From assembly GCA_029863035.1 (NCBI GenBank), contig JAOTWH010000117.1, positions 1 to 7,025 of the forward strand: DNA of 7,025 bases, written 5' to 3'. Position 1 is the first letter of the stretch; each line of letters starts with the position of its first letter. The position numbers and the translations under genes are program-made. The notes under the pieces were generated by a model. It searched no databases, was not told the origin of the DNA, and saw nothing but the letters and a program-made list of their open reading frames with translations. Positions 1 through 6,726 of this stretch are shown piece by piece. The stretch is from Acidimicrobiia bacterium (lineage in GTDB: Bacteria; Actinomycetota; Acidimicrobiia; UBA5794; JAOTWH01).

Positions 1-1135
1 CCACTCCCAGGAACACGACCCAAGGGATCTGAGAGGTGGTCTCCCCCTCTATCTCAAGCACATAGCGGGCTACGTCCTGGGCCTGTACCGGATCCAATAC
101 TCCCTCGAAGGCCGGCATCTCCGGCGTGTGACCACCGAAAACCTGAGAGATGATCTCGTTGGCGGTCAGCTTCGTATTAACGAGCGAGGGCCCCAAGCCC
201 CCGCCTCCGTCCAGCCCATGACAAGACGAACAGACCGAGATGTATGTGTCCAGGCCGATCGCGGCCTCCGACACAACCCCTCCGTCGCCAGCCGCCGCCC
301 TGGTGGCGTCTATGTAGGTGACCACCGCATCGATGGTTTCGGAGGTGAGGATGGCTGAGAAGCCCGGCATGGCCCCGCGACCGTTGCTGATGACAGACAC
401 CATCTCGGTGTCCGTGAGCGCAGATGTCTTGAGTGCCGGACCTTCTCCCCCGGATGCATCCGGTCCGTGACAGCGCGAACAGTTCGCAGTGAACAGGCTG
501 GCACCCTCTGCGATCAGGGAGGGAGTGGATGGTTCCTGCTGCCCGGCCCTGAGTCCTTCCAGGAACGACACCACCACTTCGATGTCCTCGGGAGCGACCT
601 GGCCGGCGAAACCGGGCATCGTGCCCTGTCCACTGCTCACGATGGCAAGGAGCTCGGCCTGCGACAAAGCCGTGGTTTTGAGATTGGGACCGAGACCGCC
701 CTCGGCATCGGCACCATGGCAACCAGCACAGTTGTCGGCGAACAACTGCGCCCCGTCCCCGACAGAGTCGGCCGATCCGACGTCGGGCGCAGCACCGCGC
801 AGGGCGGCGCTGAAGGCGGCCACTGCCTCCAATTCTGCTTCGCTGAGGGTTACACCGAAGGCCGGCATGATGGACGTGCCGTCGCGAGTGATGCGCAACA
901 TCTCGGCATCCGACATCGTGCTGCCCTGCAGGCTGGGACCGATGCCACCACCACCGTCCACGCCATGGCACGGCGCGCACTGCTGGGCGAACGTCGCATC
1001 GCCCCCTTCGACCTGGAAGAGGAGCTGGGTGGCTTCGCTGCGCTCGGATCCCAGAAGCACTGCAACGGCCAGCAACGACCCCACGGCCAGCACCCGCAGC
1101 ACCGCCTTCCTCGCAACAGGGCTCACGGAGATCAT
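1..1135 (-). CDS. Tetraheme c-type cytochrome, four tandem cytochrome c domains (partial, C-terminus beyond left edge)
   Basis: This frame is open from an ATG at 1135 to the window edge (378 residues seen, no stop). Residues about 11-29 form an uncleaved anchor or signal peptide. Four class I cytochrome c domains follow, with heme motifs CAPCH (53-57), CAGCH (136-140), CSRCH (219-223) and CSSCH (302-306). Each has a later Met ligand in an MPAF or MPGF motif (M90, M173, M256, M340). Heme cysteines are exactly 83 residues apart, which points to tandem domain duplication. The last visible residues (IPWVVFLGV) look like the start of a C-terminal membrane helix, so the protein probably ends soon after the edge. 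It should act outside the membrane as an electron wire or acceptor for the upstream gene products. The start overlaps the stop of the preceding cytochrome gene as ATGA (1132-1135), with a purine-rich AGGGG upstream. The heme and Met ligands are seen directly; the partners are inferred. Confidence 0.9.
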   Translation of the reverse strand, partial: MISVSPVARKAVLRVLAVGSLLAVAVLLGSERSEATQLLFQVEGGDATFAQQCAPCHGVDGGGGIGPSLQGSTMSDAEMLRITRDGTSIMPAFGVTLSEAELEAVAAFSAALRGAAPDVGSADSVGDGAQLFADNCAGCHGADAEGGLGPNLKTTALSQAELLAIVSSGQGTMPGFAGQVAPEDIEVVVSFLEGLRAGQQEPSTPSLIAEGASLFTANCSRCHGPDASGGEGPALKTSALTDTEMVSVISNGRGAMPGFSAILTSETIDAVVTYIDATRAAAGDGGVVSEAAIGLDTYISVCSSCHGLDGGGGLGPSLVNTKLTANEIISQVFGGHTPEMPAFEGVLDPVQAQDVARYVLEIEGETTSQIPWVVFLGV

Positions 1136-2514
1136 GGTGTCGCCCCTGCCTCGATCCAGTCGATGATCACCTGTATGTCGGAGTCGGCCAAGCTTCCGCC
1201 GGGAGGCATGACGCTCCCCGAGCTCTGCGTGCCCAGCAGCTTCTGGGCAAGAAGGCTGTTGTCGGCATCGCCGGGTATCACCGCCGGTCCGTTGTCGCCA
1301 GACTCGACCACGGAGTCATAATCAGCCGCCGACCACCCGCCGAATGCTCCATGGCACGCTGAACAGTCTGCCTGCAGTATCTCCTGCACTTCGGCGAAGC
1401 TGGGCGCCGCCTGCTCACCGCCACTCGCCATCGTTGTGGTCGAAGCAGCCTCGGCCTCCGTCGTCGTAGTTGCAGCAGCATCGGCATCGTCGCGATCGGA
1501 TTCGTCGGCGAGGACGTCTCGGGCGTCGAGCAAGAAGGCATGTATGGCGTCCAGTTCGGCGTCGGAGAGATCGGCCTCCGAATATGCGGGCATGCCGCCG
1601 GGGAGCCCGGTCCGAGCCACGGTCCCCAGCCATTGCCTGGTGGCGAAGGCCGGTGAACCTGCCGAGGCCCCTCCCTGGGCGTTGAGGCCGTGACAACCGG
1701 CACACCCCAGTTTCAAGAAGAGCGTCCTCCCGTCGCCGACGGCTTCGCCGGTGAGCGAGCCGATGTCGGCCAACCCCAGGCCGGGATAGACGTAGGCGGC
1801 ATCGAGGTAGGCAACCGGCGAGCGATCGTATCCCTCGGGATCGAAATTGTGGTGCGTGTCCGGGCTCCGCATCAACACCGCGACCAGCCCGAGCGCAAGA
1901 ACGGTCATGACTCCGACCACGATCGGAGCGAGATTGAAGGCGCGCCGTCGCCGGCCGCGGGGCGGCCCTTCTTCTTCGTCTGCTCGAGCGTCGTCACGCC
2001 CGGACCGCGACACTCGCACCAGCCACAACGCAGCGACGATCATGATGACCCACACGGCCGCGATCACTGCCGTAATGAACCATGACCCCAGTCCCGGGAT
2101 CGATATCCCCGCCTCCGCCCCCACGATCTGCGAGCCGATGTCGACACCGATCGTTACCGCGGCCCGCTCAGTCTCCGGGTCGTCCTCTATCTCGACGCGC
2201 ACCTGGTGGATCCCGCGGACAGTGAATGCAGTCGTATATGTAGCCACGCCGAGGTTGTTGCTCACCACGGCGCCAAGCCGTATCTCACCGGTGACGCCGC
2301 CGAAGAAGGCATTGCTGGAGAACACCAAGGGGACGCCCTCGACCGGCCCACCGCTGACCGCGTCACGGACGGTGGCGATTATCTCCAGCTCCTCCCCGGC
2401 GACGGCTTCTTCAGGACCGGAAACGTCGATGATCAGGTCGGCGGCGGCGGCGCTACCCGACAAAGAAACCATCGCCACGCCGACCAAGATCGCGACAACG
2501 AGGGAGCGCCTCAT
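1132..2514 (-). CDS. Membrane-anchored diheme cytochrome c with N-terminal Ig-like domain
   Basis: A 460-residue protein with a mosaic layout. Residues 1-25 are a Sec signal peptide ending in an Ala run. Residues about 26-125 look like a bacterial Ig-like (Big_1/invasin type) beta domain. There are two membrane helices (about 145-166 and 196-215) with a charged, Arg-rich loop between them. A class I cytochrome c domain follows, with CAGCH at 271-275 and ligand M308 in GGMPAY. A Thr/Ala/Glu-rich linker spans about 338-370. A second heme domain has CSACH at 384-388 and M436 in VMPPGG; its PGD, MPP and WI..GA pattern resembles the Planctomycete-type cytochrome C domain. Two helices place both the Ig-like domain and both hemes outside the membrane. 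The ATG at 2514 overlaps the NrfD stop (ATGA, 2511-2514), with GGGAG about nine bases before it. It is probably the subunit that takes electrons from the Fe-S/NrfD pair. Heme sites are certain; the Ig-like family name is less so. Confidence 0.9.
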   Translation of the reverse strand: MRRSLVVAILVGVAMVSLSGSAAAADLIIDVSGPEEAVAGEELEIIATVRDAVSGGPVEGVPLVFSSNAFFGGVTGEIRLGAVVSNNLGVATYTTAFTVRGIHQVRVEIEDDPETERAAVTIGVDIGSQIVGAEAGISIPGLGSWFITAVIAAVWVIMIVAALWLVRVSRSGRDDARADEEEGPPRGRRRRAFNLAPIVVGVMTVLALGLVAVLMRSPDTHHNFDPEGYDRSPVAYLDAAYVYPGLGLADIGSLTGEAVGDGRTLFLKLGCAGCHGLNAQGGASAGSPAFATRQWLGTVARTGLPGGMPAYSEADLSDAELDAIHAFLLDARDVLADESDRDDADAAATTTTEAEAASTTTMASGGEQAAPSFAEVQEILQADCSACHGAFGGWSAADYDSVVESGDNGPAVIPGDADNSLLAQKLLGTQSSGSVMPPGGSLADSDIQVIIDWIEAGATP

Positions 2515-3857
2515 TGCGTCAGGCTCCCGCTCGAGGCGATCTCCGCTTCATAGGCGCGGTGAGAGGTCTCCTGCCCCTCCCGTTCTTCGACTATTTCGTA
2601 GACGGCCATGATCGGAAAGATCTTGACGAACAGCGTCACCAGCAATGCAAAGAAGGCAAAGCCCCCGGCTGTGATCGACCATTCCACCCAGGTGGGCGCG
2701 TAGTTGGCGGGTTCATAGGGCAGCAACGGAGCCCGCAGGCCCGTCACCACTATGAAGTAACGCTCCACCCACATGGCCACAGCAACGAAGACGGCGGCGG
2801 TGACGATGCCGCCAATGGACCGCATCCGTCGAATCGACATGAGCACGATCGGAAAGATGAGACCGCCGATGAGATAGAACCAGAAGTAGGGAGCGAATTC
2901 GGCCACGAACAACTGCCGGAAGATGAACTCGGACCCCTCTTCGAACTTGAAGCCGGCCGTCACGTACTCGGAGATATTGGCGTAGAGCATCACGCCCGCC
3001 ATGGCCGCCATCAGGAACCCGAGGTACCGAAAATGTTGCAGGGTCAGGAAATTCTCCAGTCGGTATACCCGACGCAGCAGCGCCATCATGATGATGAGCG
3101 AGGCGATGCCCGAGAAGATGGCGCCGGCCACGAAGAAGAAACCGAATATCGCGCTGTTCCAAGCTTCCCGCAGCGTCATGGCGAAGATCCACGACACCAC
3201 CGTGTGCACCGACACCGCGATCGGGATGATGAGGATCATCATGATCGAGATCGAGGAATGCAGCTGTTGCTTCTGGCCGTCGGTGCCCTTCCAGTTAATG
3301 GCGAGGATCCGGTAAAGGCTGCTCTTCCATCCTGCCACTTGGCCCTTCAGCCGATCCCGGAAGAAGGCCAGGTCGGGAATCATCGGCAGATACAGGTAGA
3401 GCAAGCTGGCGGTGAGGTAGATGGTTACCGCCGTGACGTCCCACACGATGGGCGATTGCCACCGCCCATAGATGAGCACGTGCAGGAACCGGTCTGGTCG
3501 CCCCAGATCGACGATGACGAAGAGCGCTCCCGTCATCAAGGCGACGGCGGTGATGAACTCGGCCATGCGAGTCACGGGAGTTCGCCAGGTGGCGTTGGCG
3601 ACCCGCAAGATCGCCGAAATGAGGGTGCCGGCATGGCTGATCCCGATGAAGAACACGAACATCGTGATGTAGAGGCCCCACGAGATCCGATCGCTCATCC
3701 CGGTCACCACCAGCCCGTCCCTCAACTGCACGAAATAGGCGTATAGGGCCCAGGCGATCACCGCCAGCAGCACCCCGATCACGAGGTAGTAGTTGCGGGT
3801 GGTGGTGCGAGCAGGTTCGAGGGTCGCCTCTTCCAGTTCCTCTCGCCAGGTACTCAT
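2511..3857 (-). CDS. NrfD/PsrC-family integral membrane quinone-site subunit (ActC-like)
   Basis: A 448-residue polytopic protein with about ten membrane helices (roughly 22-44, 60-82, 97-117, 137-157, 203-224, 236-260, 279-299, 321-341, 348-370, 391-417). It resembles the ActC/ActF, TtrC and HybB branch of the NrfD superfamily rather than the eight-helix PsrC form. Seen motifs include ISHAGTLISAIL with H75 in helix 2, WD at 139-140 in helix 4, IPDLAFFRDR after helix 4, SVHTVVSW with H218 in helix 5, and VAGAIFSG in helix 6; these recall alternative complex III ActC. Family members bind menaquinone or ubiquinone and pass electrons to or from a partner ferredoxin-like subunit. The ATG at 3857 was chosen over one 13 codons upstream (3896): it makes the same ATGA overlap with the preceding gene that the other junctions show, and it has AGGTGG at a good distance. 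Family assignment is strong; the direction of electron flow is unknown. Confidence 0.93.
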   Translation of the reverse strand: MSTWREELEEATLEPARTTTRNYYLVIGVLLAVIAWALYAYFVQLRDGLVVTGMSDRISWGLYITMFVFFIGISHAGTLISAILRVANATWRTPVTRMAEFITAVALMTGALFVIVDLGRPDRFLHVLIYGRWQSPIVWDVTAVTIYLTASLLYLYLPMIPDLAFFRDRLKGQVAGWKSSLYRILAINWKGTDGQKQQLHSSISIMMILIIPIAVSVHTVVSWIFAMTLREAWNSAIFGFFFVAGAIFSGIASLIIMMALLRRVYRLENFLTLQHFRYLGFLMAAMAGVMLYANISEYVTAGFKFEEGSEFIFRQLFVAEFAPYFWFYLIGGLIFPIVLMSIRRMRSIGGIVTAAVFVAVAMWVERYFIVVTGLRAPLLPYEPANYAPTWVEWSITAGGFAFFALLVTLFVKIFPIMAVYEIVEEREGQETSHRAYEAEIASSGSLTQ

Positions 3858-4966
3858 CGGTCCCACCTGGCGCTCCCTTCTGCCAGACGCGTCCATGGCC
3901 AGCGGATCGGCAGGAAGCCGGTGTTGGTGGGGTCACGGCCGACTTCCTCGCCGTGGCCAGGTATGTAGAAGACCCGCGGCTGAGTGCCCAGCTCCTCCTT
4001 GAGCCGGAAGCCATCGTTGTTGGCCAGGAAGCGCGATATCGAAACCAGCTCCCGGCCGTTGGTGGCGTAATCTTCCTCCAGGTCCCCGTAATAGATGGCC
4101 GAGTGCGGGCAGCCCTGGATGCAGTACGGCAGGGTTCCGGACCGCACCATGTCGGGACAGAAGTCGCACTTCATGACCGTGCCCTTGCGCGCCGGCACCT
4201 GCAGCTCGAGGTCGTAGTCGGCCAGCAACGCTTCGGGCGGGACCGGCGGGTCGCCCCAGTTGAAGAAGCGACGGTCGTAGGGGCAAGCGGCCATGCAGAT
4301 GCGGCACCCGATGCACCGATCCTGGTCGATCAATACCGGCCCCTCCGGAGTGGAAAAGGTCGCTGCCACCGGGCAAACGTTGACACAAGGCGGGTTCTGG
4401 CACTGCTGGCAGGGCGTGGGAATGAAGCGGGTTCCGTCGCCGGGGAGCTCGTGCTCGAAGACCTCGATCCATTGCATCGGATCTGGAGTGAAGTGCCCTT
4501 CGATGCAGGCCGTGGTGCACTGCGGTGGAAGCCCGATGCTCTGGCAACCATCACAGCTCCGCAGGTCGATGATCATCGTCCATTGACGCGTTCGAGCCCG
4601 AAGGGGGAGCTCGTTCGTCTGGGCTGTGGGCGTTTGCGCCAACGCCGTGCGCAGCGTGCGGGGGACCACTTGTGTGACGCCCCCGAAGACCGCGGCGACC
4701 CCGAAGAGTCGCAGAGCGGTGCGCCGGTCAACAGAACGCACCCCGTCGGCGAACAGCCAGGTCTTGAATTCCCGGCGGTTGTGGCGAGTCATGGAGGCGC
4801 GAGCAGCTGCCAGCGGCATCAACGCCAGCATGGTGATGATCGTCAGAAGAACGAAAAGTGGACTGGCTCCCCAAGTCAATAACGCCGCTACCGCCCCGAT
4901 AGCCGGTACCGCCAGGACCGCGTAGCCACGCCAACGCTTTCGTCTGAACCGGGCAGCGGCTACCAC
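3854..4966 (-). CDS. Membrane-anchored ferredoxin-like protein with four [4Fe-4S] motifs and an internal Tat-like motif
   Basis: A 370-residue Fe-S subunit of the DmsB/NrfC/HybA type. Sixteen cysteines form four sets: C138/141/150/154, C186/189/194/198, C218/221/224/228 and C267/270/282/286, enough for four [4Fe-4S] clusters. The first set has eight residues between its second and third Cys instead of the usual two. The N-terminus carries two hydrophobic helices (about 15-31 and 35-55), a basic loop, then a twin-arginine-like motif DRRTALRLFG (80-89) before a third hydrophobic stretch (about 88-104) ending in ALAQ. This suggests an extracytoplasmic Fe-S domain beside the cytochromes. Start: GTG at 4966 with AAGG five bases upstream; the frame is closed by TGA at 5003-5005. 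M59 would give a classical Tat precursor but lacks a ribosome-binding site. It is the first gene of the operon, has no molybdopterin partner upstream, and probably wires NrfD to the cytochromes. Confidence 0.9.
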   Translation of the reverse strand: MVAAARFRRKRWRGYAVLAVPAIGAVAALLTWGASPLFVLLTIITMLALMPLAAARASMTRHNRREFKTWLFADGVRSVDRRTALRLFGVAAVFGGVTQVVPRTLRTALAQTPTAQTNELPLRARTRQWTMIIDLRSCDGCQSIGLPPQCTTACIEGHFTPDPMQWIEVFEHELPGDGTRFIPTPCQQCQNPPCVNVCPVAATFSTPEGPVLIDQDRCIGCRICMAACPYDRRFFNWGDPPVPPEALLADYDLELQVPARKGTVMKCDFCPDMVRSGTLPYCIQGCPHSAIYYGDLEEDYATNGRELVSISRFLANNDGFRLKEELGTQPRVFYIPGHGEEVGRDPTNTGFLPIRWPWTRLAEGSARWDR

Positions 4967-5060
4967 GGCCGCCTTGTCCCGATCATGCGGGCACCGGGCT
5001 ATTCATGGGTGAACCACCGAAATGAATCAGTCACGGACCGGTTCTCTCTGTCGAACTGTC

Positions 5061-5089
5061 AGTATCTAAGGGGTGGGAAACCCCACCAA
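5061..5089 (-). promoter_or_regulatory. Candidate promoter of the respiratory operon
   Basis: On the minus strand TTGGTG (5089-5084) and GATACT (5066-5061) are separated by 17 bases, a plausible -35/-10 pair with three and four matches to the housekeeping consensus. Transcription would start near 5054, giving a leader of about 88 bases before the GTG of the Fe-S gene. This is a sequence-match call only. It is supported by position, since it lies in the one gap ahead of four overlapping genes. Confidence 0.35.
5072..5087. promoter_or_regulatory. Inverted repeat inside the operon promoter (possible operator)
   Basis: GGTGGG (5072-5077) and CCCACC (5082-5087) form a perfect 6-base inverted repeat around a 4-base AAAC spacer. 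It falls across the -35 element and spacer of the candidate promoter at 5061-5089, a usual place for a repressor or activator site. It could instead be a GC hairpin that helps end transcription from the upstream gene, but no T-run follows on the minus strand. Confidence 0.35.
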
Positions 5090-5189
5090 CCAGGGCACAA
5101 GGTCCCCCTTCGCTGGGTCGATGGACCCGGGGCGATGGTGATTGAACGTAACGAGTGACTTCCCTAGGAATCGCTGCTTCCTGCCGGCA

Positions 5190-5206
5190 GCCCGCACCGG
5201 TGGGGC
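5190..5206 (-). terminator. Possible hairpin terminator after the acyl-CoA dehydrogenase gene
   Basis: Nine bases beyond the TAA of the dehydrogenase gene the minus strand can fold GCCCCA against TGCGGGC (one bulged C) around a CCGG loop. It is followed by a 10-base palindrome CTGCCGGCAG (5181-5190) and an AGGAA/TTCCT stem (5166-5182). There is no T-tract, so this would be a GC-hairpin type terminator of the kind often proposed in actinobacteria. The position supports it; the structure alone does not prove it. Confidence 0.3.
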
Positions 5207-5214
5207 CAGACGGC

Positions 5215-6402
5215 TTAAGAGAAGGCGTTCTCGCCGGTGATGGCCTGGCCAAGCACGAGGGTGTGGATCTCGTTGGTCCCCTCGTAGGTGATCACCGACT
5301 CCAGGTTGTTCATGTGGCGGATCACGGGATATTCCAGCGTGATCCCGTTCGCTCCCAGCACACCTCGCGCCTCGCGGGCAACGTCGAGGGCCATCCTCAC
5401 GTTGTCCATCTTGCCGAAGCTGATATGGGCAGATGTTGCCGTACCGGAGTCCTTCATCCTGCCCAGATGCAAGGCGAGGAGCATGCCCTTGTTCGTCGCC
5501 ACCATCATGTTGACCAGTTTGCGCTGCGTGAGTTGGAACGAAGCAATGGGGCGATCGAATTGCTGGCGCTCCTTGGCGTACTCCAAAGCCGCCTGATAAC
5601 ACGCCCGGGCCGCGCCCACCACACCGAACACGATTCCGAAACGGGCCTCATTGAGACACGCGAGCGGTCCCTTGAGGCCGCTTACCTCAGGCAACACGGC
5701 ATCGGCTGGAAGGCGGATGTCGTCGAAAACCAGCTCGGAGGTAACCGAGGCACGTAGCGAGAGCTTGCGCTCGATGTTGTTGGCGGTGAAACCTTTGGAG
5801 TCGGTTGGCACGATGAAGCCGCGGATGCCGTCATCGGTTTGGGCCCATACGATCGCCACATCGGCGATACCGCCGTTGGTGATCCACATCTTGGAACCGT
5901 TCAACACCCAATCGTCACCAACCTTGGCGGCGTTGGTGCGCATCGACGACGGATCGCTTCCCGAGTCGGCCTCGGTTAGCCCGAAGCAGCCGATTATTTC
6001 ACCAGCTGCCATCTGCGGCAGCCACTGTTGCTTCTGATCCTCGGAACCGAACGCCCATATGGGGAACATGGCAAGCGAGCCCTGCACCGATACGAAGCTG
6101 CGGGTGCCGCTATCCCCGTACTCGAGCTCGGTGCACGCCAGGCCATAGTTGACCGAGCTGGTGCCGGCGCAGCCGTAGCCCTCCAGGTGCATTCCGAGCA
6201 GACCAAGAGCGCCCATGTCCTTGGCCAGCTCTTTGGGAAAGGTCCCTGCCTCGAACCATTCGCCAACATCAGGGAGCACCTTGTCGGCTACGAACTGGCG
6301 GACCGTGTCGCGCAGCAGCCTCTCTTCGTCGCTGAGGAGGGCATCGGTGCCGAGGACGTCGAGAGGGTCGACCGTGCCTGGTGAGATGGGTTCTGTGGCC
6401 AC
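5215..6402 (-). CDS. gcdH: Glutaryl-CoA dehydrogenase (acyl-CoA dehydrogenase superfamily)
   Basis: FAD-dependent enzyme that oxidises and decarboxylates glutaryl-CoA to crotonyl-CoA in lysine/tryptophan degradation, passing electrons to ETF. With the GTG at 6402 the protein has 395 residues, the usual size. Seen motifs match the glutaryl-CoA branch: GYGCAGTSSVNYGL, a DSGTRS...VQGSL segment, GCFGLTEADSGSDPSSM, LNGSKMWITN, KLSLRAS, and near the end VIRHMNNLE then TYEGTNEIH. The catalytic base is E374 (in TYEGT). R101 and E94 align with R94 and E87 of human GCDH, residues tied to glutaryl carboxylate handling. The frame also has a GTG at 6474 (419 residues), but that lies inside whiB; the 6402 start leaves a 22-base gap after the whiB stop. 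Neither start has a strong ribosome-binding site. Probably co-transcribed with whiB. A related dicarboxylyl-CoA or plain acyl-CoA substrate is not excluded. Confidence 0.85.
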   Translation of the reverse strand: MATEPISPGTVDPLDVLGTDALLSDEERLLRDTVRQFVADKVLPDVGEWFEAGTFPKELAKDMGALGLLGMHLEGYGCAGTSSVNYGLACTELEYGDSGTRSFVSVQGSLAMFPIWAFGSEDQKQQWLPQMAAGEIIGCFGLTEADSGSDPSSMRTNAAKVGDDWVLNGSKMWITNGGIADVAIVWAQTDDGIRGFIVPTDSKGFTANNIERKLSLRASVTSELVFDDIRLPADAVLPEVSGLKGPLACLNEARFGIVFGVVGAARACYQAALEYAKERQQFDRPIASFQLTQRKLVNMMVATNKGMLLALHLGRMKDSGTATSAHISFGKMDNVRMALDVAREARGVLGANGITLEYPVIRHMNNLESVITYEGTNEIHTLVLGQAITGENAFS

Positions 6403-6424
6403 CGCGTCGAGTGTAGAGGCGGTT

Positions 6425-6697
6425 CTAAGCGGAGCGGCGAAGAATACGCCGGCGTTGGCGCTCGGTGGTGCCACCCCAAACGCCGTAGCGCTGACGCGTT
6501 TCCAACGCGTATTCGAAGCAAGCGTCCTTGACGGAACAGGAGTCGCACACCACTAGAGCAGGGTCGGCGTTGCCGTCTTGGCCCGGGAAGAAGATGGCGG
6601 AATCAAAGCCGCGACAGGCCGCAAGCGCCGACCATGGCTGCTCCTCTTCGGTGGGGAAGAAGCCCTGCTTACTGATCTCGGTGTCGTTGTTGCCCAT
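6425..6697 (-). CDS. WhiB-family iron-sulfur transcriptional regulator
   Basis: A 90-residue cytoplasmic protein with the complete WhiB signature. Four cluster cysteines are C28 (in AACRG), C51, C54 and C60 (CDSCSVKDAC), spaced Cx22Cx2Cx5C. These are followed by the GVWGG turn (72-76) and a basic tail RQRRRILRR that contacts DNA. W22 ahead of the first Cys and FFP at 36-38 are also typical. WhiB proteins bind a redox- and NO-sensitive [4Fe-4S] cluster and usually act with the principal sigma factor. The ATG at 6697 has AGG eight bases upstream. It precedes the glutaryl-CoA dehydrogenase gene by 22 bases on the same strand, so it may share a transcript with it. The sequence does not let me assign it to a numbered subclass (WhiB1-7), so its target genes are unknown. 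Confidence 0.95.
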   Translation of the reverse strand: MGNNDTEISKQGFFPTEEEQPWSALAACRGFDSAIFFPGQDGNADPALVVCDSCSVKDACFEYALETRQRYGVWGGTTERQRRRILRRSA

Positions 6698-6726
6698 TTC
6701 TGCTACCTAGAAGACGTTCCAACTGT

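Noticed and set aside
177..980. Long minus-strand open frame of 267 residues rich in Arg, Gly, Cys and His
   Set aside because: It is an out-of-frame reading of the tetraheme cytochrome gene. The overlapping frame starting at 1135 has four CxxCH motifs with matching Met ligands and a signal anchor, while this one has no coherent domain.
467..1321. Plus-strand open frames opposite the two cytochrome genes (also 489-1166 and 1847-2611)
   Set aside because: Low-information antisense frames without recognisable motifs, lying fully across well-supported heme proteins.
2514..3746. Plus-strand open frame of 410 residues opposite the NrfD gene
   Set aside because: Composition is dominated by His, Asp, Glu, Gly and Arg, the usual antisense image of a high-GC membrane-protein gene. 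The minus strand gives a clear ten-helix NrfD protein.
3858..3896. A 13-residue upstream extension of the NrfD protein from the ATG at 3896
   Set aside because: The downstream ATG at 3857 has AGGTGG at proper distance and forms the ATGA overlap seen at the other operon junctions; the extension reads through the end of the Fe-S gene in another frame.
4967..5214. tRNA or small structured RNA in the gap upstream of the Fe-S gene
   Set aside because: Several short GC hairpins are present (5072-5087, 5115-5128, 5166-5206) but no cloverleaf, T-loop sequence or riboswitch core could be recognised.
6403..6474. A 24-residue N-terminal extension of the glutaryl-CoA dehydrogenase from a GTG at 6474
   Set aside because: It overlaps the end of whiB by 50 bases and adds sequence absent from the family; the GTG at 6402 gives the normal length.
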